In this document: positions 52,667 through 61,645 of the stretch, one piece after another
Position numbering within the stretch: the stretch's first letter is position 1
Layout: the number at the start of each line of letters is the position of its first letter
Origin: PALSA-188 sp963828635
Lineage (GTDB): Bacteria > Acidobacteriota > Terriglobia > Terriglobales > Acidobacteriaceae
DNA length: 64,000 nucleotides
NCBI GenBank assembly: GCA_963828635.1
Contig: CAWHFA010000004.1
Span: forward strand, 1,488,001 to 1,552,000
Direction: 5' to 3'
Made by a program: the position numbers and the translations under genes
Notes under the pieces: generated by a model
Told to the model about the DNA's origin: nothing
What the model saw: the letters and a program-made list of their open reading frames with translations, nothing else
Database searches by the model: none

Positions 52667-53128
52667 ATGCGTACTGATGTCCATCTTCCTCCCGATGTTC
52701 GCTTCTTCATCTTCCCTCTCCTTTTTATTGCCATTCCCTCTTTTGTCCCGTTGTTGATTGCACGGTTCAGCGGATGGACAATTCTCGCGCGCAGGTTCCG
52801 GGAAACTTCCACATTTACGGGTCAATCCTGGGGGTGGAAGAGCGCTCGAATGCGCTGGAAAATGAACTACAACAACTGCCTCAAGATAGGCGCCGATCAA
52901 GCGGGGCTCTCGATGGCGATGGCATTCCTGTTTCGGATGGGGCATCCGGCATTGTTCGTGCCGTGGCACGAGGTCACGATTCGACGGCGATTCAAAGTGT
53001 TTTTTCGCCAATACATCGAGTTCGAACTGGGTAGAGAGGAGAGGATTCCATTCGCAGTTGATGCGAAGTTGGCTGAATCACTTCAAATGGCAGCAGGAAT
53101 AAATTGGCCAGCCGAGGTCCGCACGTGA
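52667..53128 (+). CDS. Hypothetical protein with N-terminal membrane helix
   Basis: I do not recognise a named family. The 153-aa protein has a hydrophobic segment at about 12-35 (FFIFPLLFIAIPSFVPLLIARFSG), then a polar domain with WTILARRFRET and GWKSARMRWKMNYNNCLKIGADQAGLSMAMAFLFRMGHPALFVPWHEVTIR, ending with a hydrophobic/aromatic pattern (FFRQYIEFELG). The body resembles bacterial hypothetical proteins annotated as membrane-anchored with one soluble domain. The regular hydrophobicity and lack of stop make it credible. It is 50 nt after the PIN toxin but probably unrelated. Confidence 0.6.
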   Translation: MRTDVHLPPDVRFFIFPLLFIAIPSFVPLLIARFSGWTILARRFRETSTFTGQSWGWKSARMRWKMNYNNCLKIGADQAGLSMAMAFLFRMGHPALFVPWHEVTIRRRFKVFFRQYIEFELGREERIPFAVDAKLAESLQMAAGINWPAEVRT

Positions 53129-53374
53129 AGCCCGATCACAGGAACTTGCCCTCTGGAATGTGCAAATCTCGAAGGTTGCCTTTTTACCGGAATACGCGCG
53201 ATTGGCAGAACCCCTAAACCGAATCCCCTTTAACTTCTAGTAAATAGGATGGTTGTTAACACTTCCGTTAATGAGTCGTTTTGGGACTTGGCCCAAAACC
53301 ATCGGCAAGAATAGACTCATCCAACCTTGCACAGAATTTTCCACAGGCCCGGATAAGAAGAAAGCCCGAAAAGT

Positions 53375-54745
53375 CTAGTTATCTTCCACCGAACCCATAC
53401 CGCTGGCCATGGATTCGAAGCGGGTTGAATTCTTTAGGAACGCCAGCTTGATTCTGCCCGTAGGGCCGTTGCGCTGCTTGGCAATGATGATCTCGGCCAC
53501 GCCTTCCAGTTCAGGTTCGTCCGGCTTATAGACTTCTTCGCGAAAGATGAAAGCGACCACATCGGCATCCTGCTCGATCGACCCTGATTCGCGCAGGTCG
53601 GCGAGTTGAGGACGATGATCTCCGCCGCGGCTTTCCGGAGCGCGGCTCAACTGTGAGAGAGCAATCACGGGAACTTTCAATTCTTTGGCGAGGCCTTTGA
53701 GGCCGCGCGAAATTGCAGAGACTTCCTGAGTACGATTTTCGTAACGCCGGCCGCCTCCGGACATCAACTGCAAATAATCGACGATGATCAGGTCGAGCCT
53801 GCCTTGCGATTGCTGAAGGCGTCGCGATTTGGCACGCATTTCACTGAGCGTGATCCCCGGGGTGTCATCAATAAAAATTGGTGCTTGCACCAGTTTTTCC
53901 ATGGCTTCGACGACTTTTGCCATGTCCTCGCGCCAGAGCGAACCGGTGCGCATTTTGTGTGAATCTACTTTGGCTTTCGAGCACAACAATCGCAACAGCA
54001 AAGCTTCGCGGGACATTTCCAGGGAGAACATGCCCACGACTTTTTGATCTTCAATGGCGGTGTTCTCCGCAATGTTCATGGCGAAGGCGGTTTTCCCCAT
54101 CGAGGGCCGGGCGGCAATGATGATCAAGTCTGACCGCTGGAATCCGCTGGTCATTTCATCGAGATCGGTGTAGTGGGTCGCCAGACCGGTGATGCGCTGG
54201 CCGCGTTGCAGAAGGGCGTCGACGGAGCCGAACGATTCTTTGACGATTTCCTGCACGCCCATGAAGCCGCGTCCAATGCGCTTCTCAGAGAGCTGAAGAA
54301 TCGCCGCCTCGGCATCGTTGAGGATTTCTTCAGCGGGGTCGCCCTGGTCCGCGGCGCGGTTGATGGCGGCATTGGCGGCGTGAATCAGTCCGCGCAGCAG
54401 TGACTTGTCGCGGACGATCTTTATATAGTGCTCAATGCTCGGGCGGTCGGGGACGCCATCCATCAGACCGGAGATGTAACCGACATCGCCGATGCTTTCG
54501 AGTTCCTTGCTGCGCCTGAGTTCTTCGATCAGGGTGATGAAGTCAGCGGGACGAGAAGACTCCATCAATTCCATGATTCGGGTATAGATTCGGCGATGCG
54601 AATCGAGCGAGAAATCTTCAGGGCGAAGGTGCTCGGCGGCTTCGTTGTAAGCGAAGTTGTCGAGCAGAATCGCGCCGAGGATGGAGCGTTCAGCTTCGAC
54701 GTTGGCGGGAAGAGTGCTTGCGAGGTTGTATTCGGCGGTGGCCAT
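53375..54745 (-). CDS. dnaB: Replicative DNA helicase DnaB
   Basis: DnaB (456 aa) is the hexameric replicative helicase. The N-terminal domain has NVEAERSILGAILLDNFAYNEAAEHL. The RecA-like C-terminal domain has IIIAARPSMGKTAFAMNIAE (Walker A), GMFSLEMSREALLLRLL, LIIVDYLQLMSG (Walker B) and VIALSQLSRAPESRGGDHRPQLADLRESGSIEQDADVVAFIFREEVY. No intein is present. An 880-bp gap follows upstream before the kinase gene. Confidence 0.96.
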   Translation of the reverse strand: MATAEYNLASTLPANVEAERSILGAILLDNFAYNEAAEHLRPEDFSLDSHRRIYTRIMELMESSRPADFITLIEELRRSKELESIGDVGYISGLMDGVPDRPSIEHYIKIVRDKSLLRGLIHAANAAINRAADQGDPAEEILNDAEAAILQLSEKRIGRGFMGVQEIVKESFGSVDALLQRGQRITGLATHYTDLDEMTSGFQRSDLIIIAARPSMGKTAFAMNIAENTAIEDQKVVGMFSLEMSREALLLRLLCSKAKVDSHKMRTGSLWREDMAKVVEAMEKLVQAPIFIDDTPGITLSEMRAKSRRLQQSQGRLDLIIVDYLQLMSGGGRRYENRTQEVSAISRGLKGLAKELKVPVIALSQLSRAPESRGGDHRPQLADLRESGSIEQDADVVAFIFREEVYKPDEPELEGVAEIIIAKQRNGPTGRIKLAFLKNSTRFESMASGMGSVEDN

Positions 54746-55626
54746 GAGTTCTATCTAGATACTTGGAAAGCGAATAAAAAGTTGGGTGAAAAATACCGCT
54801 GGTGAGTTAAACGAAGCATAACGTGAGAAATGGATGTGGACGGAAAGTATCTCTGCGGAAAATCGGGCCTGCGACGGATTTTCATGGCAGCCAACATGCT
54901 GTTAGCAACGTGATTTCAGGATCATTATAGGGCAAATGAAAAGCGAATAGAGTGGACCAAGGAATCGATTAGATAGGAACACGGTCCAGGCCAGCCACCC
55001 GAACCGTGTTTCTGGAGATGCCTACGGAACATCACTCAAATGTGACGCGTCCACGATGAATCGCAATCTTTAGAAAAGCGAATCTTAACGTGATCGTCTC
55101 CCAATTCCGTTTCCGGAAAGTGATGCGCTCGATTGCCGCATCCGCAGCAAAATTACAGCCTTGGAGGAGGACCCTTTGAGGAGGCTGTAACTTTAAATTC
55201 CTATCCGCCGAAGTGGATCTAGGAACTTGTAGCGATTTCCTGAAACCGCCACACTCACGAACATTGCGCTCAAGTTGTTCCTGACATCTCAACGTGCACT
55301 GTTAGCACTTTGCTGCAGTGTCAACTTGCGGCGCAATAGAAATTCAGCCTTAGAGTGTGGAGAAGCTGTGCAGGACCCAAGTTGCTTGTGGATACCGGAG
55401 CAGAACCGAATAAAAAATGGGGATATCAAATAGATGGAGGGGCGAGCGGTTCGTCGACGACTCGGATCCACAGTTAGCACTCCCGCATCGTTAAAATTAT
55501 TTGGCACAAACGAGAATGCTGGTTGTTCACTTGCTGACAGTACCAGAGCCTGCCGCTTCGGATCACGAACGCAAAAAACCTGCCATCATTCTCAACTTGG
55601 TAAACACGCTATAATCACGCCCACGA
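54746..55626. other. Long intergenic region between dnaB and the kinase gene
   Basis: These 881 bp lack a convincing gene. Two hairpins stand out: AACACGGT ... ACCGTGTT at 54978-55010 and TTACAGCCT ... AGGCTGTAA at 55153-55190. Two small overlapping minus-strand frames (55032-55292 and 55289-55507, joined by an ATGA overlap) have no recognisable protein features. A near-consensus -10 (TATAAT at 55610-55615) for the kinase gene is at the right end. Confidence 0.5.
55610..55615 (+). promoter_or_regulatory. Consensus -10 element upstream of the kinase gene
   Basis: TATAAT lies 11 nt before the ATG at 55627. The -35 region is weak. If used, transcription would start about 5-6 nt before the start codon, giving a nearly leaderless mRNA; no Shine-Dalgarno is present, which agrees. 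Confidence 0.5.
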
Positions 55627-58317
55627 ATGGCTCTTACCTGTGGCACCAAACTTGGACCTTACGAAATTCTCTCGCCGCTGGGCGCGGGCGGAATGGGGGA
55701 AGTGTATCGCGCGCGCGACGGCCGGCTGGAGCGCGATGTTGCGGTGAAGATTCTACCGGAATCATTCGCTGCGGATGGCGAGCGACTGCGTCGCTTTGAG
55801 CAGGAAGCACGGGCGGTGGCCGCGCTTAATCATCCCAACATTGTTGCCATTCACGATATCGGAGCGCAAGGCGGAGTACCTTACATTGTCTCTGAATTGT
55901 TAGAGGGCGAAAGCCTGCGGGCGGCCCTGGAGCGCGGGGCTCTGCCATTACGCAAGACCATTGAGTACGGAGTGCAGATCGCACACGGGTTGGCGGCAGC
56001 GCATGAAAAGGGCATCGTCCATCGGGACCTGAAGCCAGAAAATATTTTCGTCACCCGAGATGGACGCGCCAAAATTCTCGATTTCGGCCTGGCGAAGCTA
56101 GCCCAAAGTCAAAGCAATACCCAAACTCCGGACGAACTTACTCTGGCCACTTTGCACACGCAAGCCGGTGTGGTCATGGGCACGGCGAGCTACATGGCGC
56201 CGGAGCAGGTGCGCGGCAAGGCGGTTGACGCGCGCAGCGACATTTTTGCTTTTGGGGCTGTGCTGTATGAAATGCTTTCGGGCACGCGGGCCTTTGGCCG
56301 GGACACGGCTGCGGAAACCATGACTGCGGTGCTGAAGGAAGATCCGTCCGAGTTGTCCGGACCGGTTCGGGCGGTCTCCTCTACTCTTGATCGCATCGTG
56401 CGGCGGTGCCTGGAGAAAAATCCGGAGGAACGATTCCAGTCGGCGCGTGATCTTGGGTTCGCTCTCGGCGCGCTATCGGGAAGCGACACGAGTTTGAGGT
56501 CGCGTCCCCTCACAGAAGACGCGGGTGGCCGGACGCGCCTGTTCCCGTGGGCAGCCGCGGCATTGGCGATGGTGGCGGTTGCAGTAGCGACATGGTTCGT
56601 TGCGCGGCGGCCCGAACCCACCGGCCGCATGCAATTTTCTTTGCCCGGATCTGATGAATTGAGTATTAGCCACATGTCAATTTCGCCCGACGGTTCCACG
56701 TTGGCACTGGTGTCGCCCGAGGACAGCACGGGGTTGCCAGTAATCTATGTGCAACGCATTGGCTCGCCCAGCGCGAGAGTTTTGCCGGGCACGCAGGGTG
56801 CGAGTTTCCCTTTCTGGTCCCCAGATGGGGCTTATGTAGGTTTTTTCGCCCACGCGAAACTACAGAAAATTGCGGTCGGGGGAGGCATGCCGCAAGTTCT
56901 TGCCACAGCCATGGCATCCCGCGGCGGAAATTGGGGTAAGCAGAACGTAATCATTTATTCTCCGGATCCCGCCAGCCCAATCTGGCGAGTTAACGCCGAT
57001 GGCAGCGACGCAACTCCGCTCACGCAGGAAATGCTAACGGCAAACCCGAGGCAACAGACTCACCGGTGGCCCGTTTTTCTGCCGGATGGCAAACACTTTC
57101 TATATTGGGCGGGCAATTTCTCGAACTCCAAGGATGACAAAATCAGCGGCATTTATCTTCAATCTCTGGATGATAAGCAGCAAAAACTGATCCTGCTTTG
57201 TCATTCCAGTTTTGGCTACGATTCCGGGCATCTTTACTACGCGGACGATCAAAAGCAGTTGGTCAGCATCACCTTTGATCCCGCCAATGGTCAGGTTTCG
57301 GGAAATAGCACGCCGATAACCGGGGCCGTCGGCTATCAGCCATCCACATACTGGGCAGCACTGGCGGTGGCGAGCAACGGGACAGTGATTTACAACACAG
57401 GTGTGGGCGCCGCGTTGTCGCAACTCACATGGGAGGATCGGGCTGGCAAGGAACTAGGCCACATTGGCGAACCGGCGATTCTTGCTAACCCAAGCCTATC
57501 GCCAGATGGTAGGCGGGTAAGTATTGATATCGCCGACCTGAAGGCAAGCAACGTCGATATATGGATTGAGAACACGAATGGATCCGACAATTCGCGTTTT
57601 ACGTTCGATCCCGCTGAAGAAACTAACCCAGTGTGGTCGCGCGACGGCAGCACCATCGCATACCGCTCCATCGGCACGAAGTTGACCGACGACTCGGCCG
57701 AGATATTAGTTAAACCGGTCAGCGGGCTGGAAAAAGGAAAAGGCATCCTTCGCAGTGGCGGCGCAACCGATGACATCCTTCCCAATTCATGGTCTGCGGA
57801 CGGGCAGCTATTTCTGTCGACAGATCAGGGCCCATCGCGTTCCTATCTGGTAACCGCACGGGCAGGAAGCGGTCAGGCGAAGGTTCCATTATTTAACAGC
57901 AAAAGCAACGAGACCAATGGACAAATATCTTCCGACGGAAGATGGGTCGCTTATGCCTCCGACGAATCGGGTGTCTGGGAGATTTATGTCAGCTCGTTTC
58001 CCGGCGCTAGCGGAAAATGGCAAGTCTCTCGCGGCGGTGGGAGCGAGCCACGCTGGCGGGCAGACGGAAAAGAGATTTTTTACATTTCTCCCAGCGGCAT
58101 GTTGATGGCGGTTCCGGTGAGCAACGACAACAGCTTTTCCAGCGGAACTCCTGCGCCGCTCTTCCAGATTCATGGGCGGGCGTCCATCTCTTCCACCGAC
58201 GTTTTTACCTACGATGTCGCCAAAGATGGAAGACGGTTCCTGGTAAATCGTTATGTGAAACCGGACCACGTCCCACCATTGACGATATTGCTGCATGCAG
58301 CGGCGGCGCCGCAGTGA
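55627..58317 (+). CDS. Membrane Ser/Thr protein kinase with TolB/WD40-like propeller
   Basis: This 896-aa protein combines a PknB-type kinase (about 9-275), a membrane helix (about 305-325, PWAAAALAMVAVAVATWFVARR) and a C-terminal beta-propeller of PD40/TolB-type repeats. Kinase motifs are GAGGMGEVYRARDGRLERDVAVKIL, HRDLKPENIF, DFGLAKL and GTASYMAPEQVRGKAVDARSDIFAFG. Propeller repeats include SISPDGSTLALVSPEDS, FWSPDGAYVGFF, NPSLSPDGRRVSIDI and NPVWSRDGSTIAYRS. Acidobacteria encode many such kinases. The propeller would be periplasmic and may sense ligand or envelope state; the substrate is unknown. Confidence 0.92.
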   Translation: MALTCGTKLGPYEILSPLGAGGMGEVYRARDGRLERDVAVKILPESFAADGERLRRFEQEARAVAALNHPNIVAIHDIGAQGGVPYIVSELLEGESLRAALERGALPLRKTIEYGVQIAHGLAAAHEKGIVHRDLKPENIFVTRDGRAKILDFGLAKLAQSQSNTQTPDELTLATLHTQAGVVMGTASYMAPEQVRGKAVDARSDIFAFGAVLYEMLSGTRAFGRDTAAETMTAVLKEDPSELSGPVRAVSSTLDRIVRRCLEKNPEERFQSARDLGFALGALSGSDTSLRSRPLTEDAGGRTRLFPWAAAALAMVAVAVATWFVARRPEPTGRMQFSLPGSDELSISHMSISPDGSTLALVSPEDSTGLPVIYVQRIGSPSARVLPGTQGASFPFWSPDGAYVGFFAHAKLQKIAVGGGMPQVLATAMASRGGNWGKQNVIIYSPDPASPIWRVNADGSDATPLTQEMLTANPRQQTHRWPVFLPDGKHFLYWAGNFSNSKDDKISGIYLQSLDDKQQKLILLCHSSFGYDSGHLYYADDQKQLVSITFDPANGQVSGNSTPITGAVGYQPSTYWAALAVASNGTVIYNTGVGAALSQLTWEDRAGKELGHIGEPAILANPSLSPDGRRVSIDIADLKASNVDIWIENTNGSDNSRFTFDPAEETNPVWSRDGSTIAYRSIGTKLTDDSAEILVKPVSGLEKGKGILRSGGATDDILPNSWSADGQLFLSTDQGPSRSYLVTARAGSGQAKVPLFNSKSNETNGQISSDGRWVAYASDESGVWEIYVSSFPGASGKWQVSRGGGSEPRWRADGKEIFYISPSGMLMAVPVSNDNSFSSGTPAPLFQIHGRASISSTDVFTYDVAKDGRRFLVNRYVKPDHVPPLTILLHAAAAPQ

Positions 58318-58502
58318 GACGGTGGACTGGTGTAACTCTTCTGATGCTTGCGGGTTATCTCGCTCGCGAAAACCGCGGAAAGCTTGCGTTTTTTCTGAAG
58401 CCGCGGAACCTTATATGCCGTGTAATTATTGCTTTCGCTTGTGCGTTCTTCAGTGAGCTAACTTTTTGCCCAAGATCCTAGGCGCTATTACTGCCTCGAA
58501 AT

Positions 58503-58531
58503 AAAAAAGCCCCGTTTGCTATTCGGAGCTT
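58503..58531 (-). terminator. Rho-independent terminator of rpoD
   Basis: On the minus strand AAGCTCCG and CGGGGCTT form an 8-bp stem (one T-G pair) with a 9-nt loop, followed by TTTT. It lies 23 nt after the rpoD stop codon. Confidence 0.8.
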
Positions 58532-58553
58532 CAATGATTCGATATTGTTTAGC

Positions 58554-60245
58554 TTAATCCCTGACTCCATCCAGGAATGCTCGCAACTTTCGCGATCTGG
58601 ATGGATGGCGGAGCTTTCGCAAAGCCTTGGCTTCGATTTGGCGGATTCGTTCGCGGGTTACAGCGAATGATTGGCCGACTTCTTCTAAGGTGTGCTCGCT
58701 TCCATCTTCGAGGCCGAAACGCATTTTTATAACTTTTTCTTCCCGCGGAGTCAGGGTGCGAAGAACGTGAGAAGTCTGATCTTTCAAGTTGACGTTGATA
58801 ACCGCTTCCGCGGGAGAGACAACTGCACGATCTTCGATGAAGTCGCCCAAATGCGAGTCTTCTTCTTCGCCGATTGGAGTTTCTAGAGAAATCGGCTCCT
58901 GCGCAATTTTTAAAACCTTGCGCACTTTTGCGACTGGAATATCCATGCGCTTGGCGATTTCCTCCGAAGTCGGTTCGCGTCCTAGTTCCTGAACCAGTTG
59001 GCGCGAGGTGCGAATCAGCTTGTTGATCGTCTCAATCATGTGCACCGGAATACGAATGGTGCGGGCCTGATCGGCGATGGCACGAGTGATGGCCTGACGA
59101 ATCCACCAAGTCGCGTAGGTGGAAAATTTATAACCGCGGCGATACTCGAATTTATCCACTGCCTTCATCAGACCAATGTTGCCTTCCTGGATCAGGTCGA
59201 GGAATTGCAGTCCGCGGTTGGTGTATTTCTTCGCAATGGATACGACCAGACGCAGGTTGGCTTCGATAAGCTCACGCTTGGCCTGCTCAGCATCCATGTC
59301 CCCCTGGATGATCTCGCGCTGAGTGCGCTTGAGCTCCTGGAAGACTACGCCAGCTTCTTGTTCCAGCTTTTCGCGTTCACCCTGTATGGAGCGCGCCTGA
59401 CGCTTATATTCCTTGCGCTGATCTTCGCTGCGGGTAGCTTCGGCCTTTTTTTCAAGATTGAGCGCTTGACGATCCAGCGACCGCATGGAATCAACTGTCT
59501 TGTTGACCCGCTCAATTAGCCGCTTGCGTTCGTTGTTGGTGAATCCGAGCTTACGGACGCACAGCGAAACTTTGACGACAGCGCGTGCCGAAGCAATGCG
59601 GTAGCGGCGGAAATCCTTTGGGCGCTTTTTCTGCGATACAGTGGCGAACTTTTCCAATACTTGGGTGGCCTTTTTGTAGGCCTTGGCGAGGTCGTCGATT
59701 TTTCCGGTAAATTCGGTGAGGCGGTTTTGCAGAATTTCGTCTGTGATTTCTTCTTCGTCGAAGGTGACCACTTCTTTGATGGAGCGGACGCCCTTTTTGA
59801 GGTCCTCACCCATAGCCAGCAGTTCATTTATGACAATCGGAGAGCGCGATATTGCCTTCAGAACGCGCAGTTGGCCCCGCTCGATCCTCTTGGCAATTTC
59901 AACTTCACCTTCCCGGGTGAGCAGCGGGACCGTGCCCATCTCCCGCAAGTACATTCTTACCGGATCGTTAGTCTTTTCCAGCGCGCCGGGAGTTAAATCG
60001 AGCTCAACGTCTTCCCCGACTTCTTCATCATCAAATTTTTTGTCGAGCGCGGACGAGGGAAGCTTCGGCCCTTCGAGCACATCAATGCCCTGGGTACCGA
60101 TGGTAGTGAGCAGATCGTCGAGGTCTTCAGGAGAATGCACATCGTGCGGGATTAGGTCATTGACCTGGTCGTAGGTCAGATATCCCTTCTCTTTGCCCGT
60201 ATCGATTAGCTTTTTAAGTTCGTCGAATTTATCTTCAAGAGCCAA
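58554..60245 (-). CDS. rpoD: Primary sigma factor RpoD (sigma-70)
   Basis: RpoD (563 aa) directs RNA polymerase to housekeeping promoters. Region 1.1 begins FDELKKLIDTGKEKGYLTYDQVNDLIP. Region 1.2 is DPVRMYLREMGTVPLLTREGEVEIAKRIE. Regions 2.1-2.4 include LRLVVSIAKKYTNRGLQFLDLIQEGNIGLMKAVDKFEYRRGYKFSTYATWWIRQAITRAIADQARTIRIPVHM. Region 4 has TLEEVGQSFAVTRERIRQIEAKALRKLRHPSRSRKL. The long non-conserved region between 1.2 and 2 is typical of primary sigma factors. The start is a TTG at 60245 after GAGGA. An intrinsic terminator follows. Confidence 0.96.
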   Translation of the reverse strand: MALEDKFDELKKLIDTGKEKGYLTYDQVNDLIPHDVHSPEDLDDLLTTIGTQGIDVLEGPKLPSSALDKKFDDEEVGEDVELDLTPGALEKTNDPVRMYLREMGTVPLLTREGEVEIAKRIERGQLRVLKAISRSPIVINELLAMGEDLKKGVRSIKEVVTFDEEEITDEILQNRLTEFTGKIDDLAKAYKKATQVLEKFATVSQKKRPKDFRRYRIASARAVVKVSLCVRKLGFTNNERKRLIERVNKTVDSMRSLDRQALNLEKKAEATRSEDQRKEYKRQARSIQGEREKLEQEAGVVFQELKRTQREIIQGDMDAEQAKRELIEANLRLVVSIAKKYTNRGLQFLDLIQEGNIGLMKAVDKFEYRRGYKFSTYATWWIRQAITRAIADQARTIRIPVHMIETINKLIRTSRQLVQELGREPTSEEIAKRMDIPVAKVRKVLKIAQEPISLETPIGEEEDSHLGDFIEDRAVVSPAEAVINVNLKDQTSHVLRTLTPREEKVIKMRFGLEDGSEHTLEEVGQSFAVTRERIRQIEAKALRKLRHPSRSRKLRAFLDGVRD

Positions 60246-60533
60246 AACGGAGTATCCTCATCGTCCTCGCGAAGGACGTGGCAAATTTTTTATAAAACGG
60301 TGGGAGCGGAAGATGGCGAACTGCTCATCGGCGCAAACCTCGAATTATACACGAGTCAATGCGCAGCCGAGTACGGGTGCGCATTGAGTCAAATCGGTGT
60401 TTATTTGATGGTGGGTGCGGCGAATAAGTTTCAGGGACTATTCCTACGCCATGAACTTCTGTCGGCACGCCTGACGATGGGCGACCCGCTTCCCATTTGC
60501 CCAATGCGGGACAAGAGCGAAGTCTTCGAAGTT

Positions 60534-61286
60534 CTAAGAATTTCCAGCCACGGTCCTCAGCTTGCCCGGCATGAAGTGGTACGGAGGCCAAGGGCCACTG
60601 ATTACAAGTTCGCAGTTTTTAAGTTGTTTGGCGGCGCTGCTGTAACGGTTTTGGTACTTTTCGACGGCTTTGGAATCGATGAGGTGGGCGATGTCAATCA
60701 GCATGCCGTTGGTGTTCACCCGTTTGCAGCTTATTTCTTCTTCCAGCGGATTGAACAGTTTGTGTACCTGCACCGACAGGGCGCGAGCTTTAGTCTGGCG
60801 CTCGCGGTCTTTGAAAGCTTTATCGCGCAATTTCATCAGGTAATCGCCGCCAACCGTATCTGGAAGCGGAACGTCGGCCACCGGGGGTCGCAGCGACCCA
60901 TCGCGAACCAGCAATTTCAGGTGCATTTCGGCTTTGCCGCGCAGCTTGGTGACGCTTTCGCCGAAAGCCTTGCGATTGGCGCGGACAGCTTGCCTTAGAG
61001 CGTCGTCGGAATCGAAAATGGTGCCGAAGCGGAAAGGAAGGACAGTCCCGCTGCGAAAACAAACGCTAACTACCCGGGCGTGTTCGAGCACATGCTTTTC
61101 TTCCAGTTGGCCATTTTCCGCCGCTCTGTCATATTCCGTGACAATCACAGCGAAATCTCCGCTGGGATAGCTAAGAACGGGCGCGCCATTCACGCCCTGA
61201 ATGCCTTCCATCAAGAAAGGGCGACGGCTCTTGGCTCCATTTTGTAGGGCTTGATGCTCCGTGAGGCAATACGCGTACCACGACAT
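60534..61286 (-). CDS. GvpL/GvpF-family protein (orphan)
   Basis: The 250-aa protein matches the gas-vesicle GvpL/GvpF family: WYAYCLTEHQAL at the start, GVNGAPVLSYPSGDFAVIVTEYD, LEHARVVSVCFRSGTVLPFRFGTIFDSDDALRQAV (the HA-vv ... vLPvRFGt hallmark), and a C-terminal part ending in SGPWPPYHF. No gvpA, gvpN or other gas-vesicle gene is near. Such orphan GvpF-like proteins occur in several bacteria that make no vesicles, and their role is unknown. ATG 61286 follows GGAGAG; the frame is open to 61310. Confidence 0.85.
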   Translation of the reverse strand: MSWYAYCLTEHQALQNGAKSRRPFLMEGIQGVNGAPVLSYPSGDFAVIVTEYDRAAENGQLEEKHVLEHARVVSVCFRSGTVLPFRFGTIFDSDDALRQAVRANRKAFGESVTKLRGKAEMHLKLLVRDGSLRPPVADVPLPDTVGGDYLMKLRDKAFKDRERQTKARALSVQVHKLFNPLEEEISCKRVNTNGMLIDIAHLIDSKAVEKYQNRYSSAAKQLKNCELVISGPWPPYHFMPGKLRTVAGNS

Positions 61287-61645
61287 AGGGTCTCTCCGAA
61301 CCTGGCTCAAGGCAGTACTTACCTCGAACGGGGGATAGCTCGTTTATGACTCCAAGTACCTAGGAAGAAAGGGCAGTGCGATTGGACGAGATGAACGCTA
61401 GTTACCGCGTCCATGAACTACTGTACTACCGGAGTCCGAATAATTGCAACCTTTTTGTTGCACCGTGCATCTTTTCGCGCCTTCTCTCGGCGCTTTCACG
61501 CAACATCGCGGGTGCTAATATGTTTCCTTCCTATTGAAAAATTTGGTAATTGCGTAATTTTCTGACCAGCAATTGAAACAGTAGATGATTTTTTGGATTT
61601 CAATTACCCAATTACAAACTTAACCAATTACTCAATGCCCTCTTC
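61287..61645. other. Intergenic region upstream of gvpL/F-like gene and the 362-aa protein
   Basis: This gap of about 360 bp separates two divergent genes. It includes a small hairpin (GCAACCTTTTTGTTGC, about 61446-61461) and an AATTAC inverted-repeat element at 61546-61615, related to one upstream of hscA. No gene is seen. Confidence 0.5.
61546..61615. repeat. AATTAC inverted-repeat element, copy 2
   Basis: GTAATTGCGTAATT and AATTACCCAATTAC are near-perfect inverted repeats about 70 bp apart, with GCAATTGAAA inside. The copy upstream of hscA (17430-17508) shares the right end exactly and the same internal motif. Confidence 0.6.

Noticed and set aside
53336..53350. DnaA-box-like TTTTCCACA near dnaB
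   Set aside because: One or two imperfect boxes without clustering or an AT-rich unwinding region do not support an origin; the genes are also not those that flank oriC.
55032..55507. Two small minus-strand frames with an ATGA overlap
   Set aside because: The overlap is suggestive, but there is no Shine-Dalgarno, no family resemblance and no regular hydrophobic pattern.
60300..60998. 232-codon open frame on the plus strand
   Set aside because: It runs opposite to the GvpL/F-like gene for most of its length and its translation has no family features; it is a shadow.
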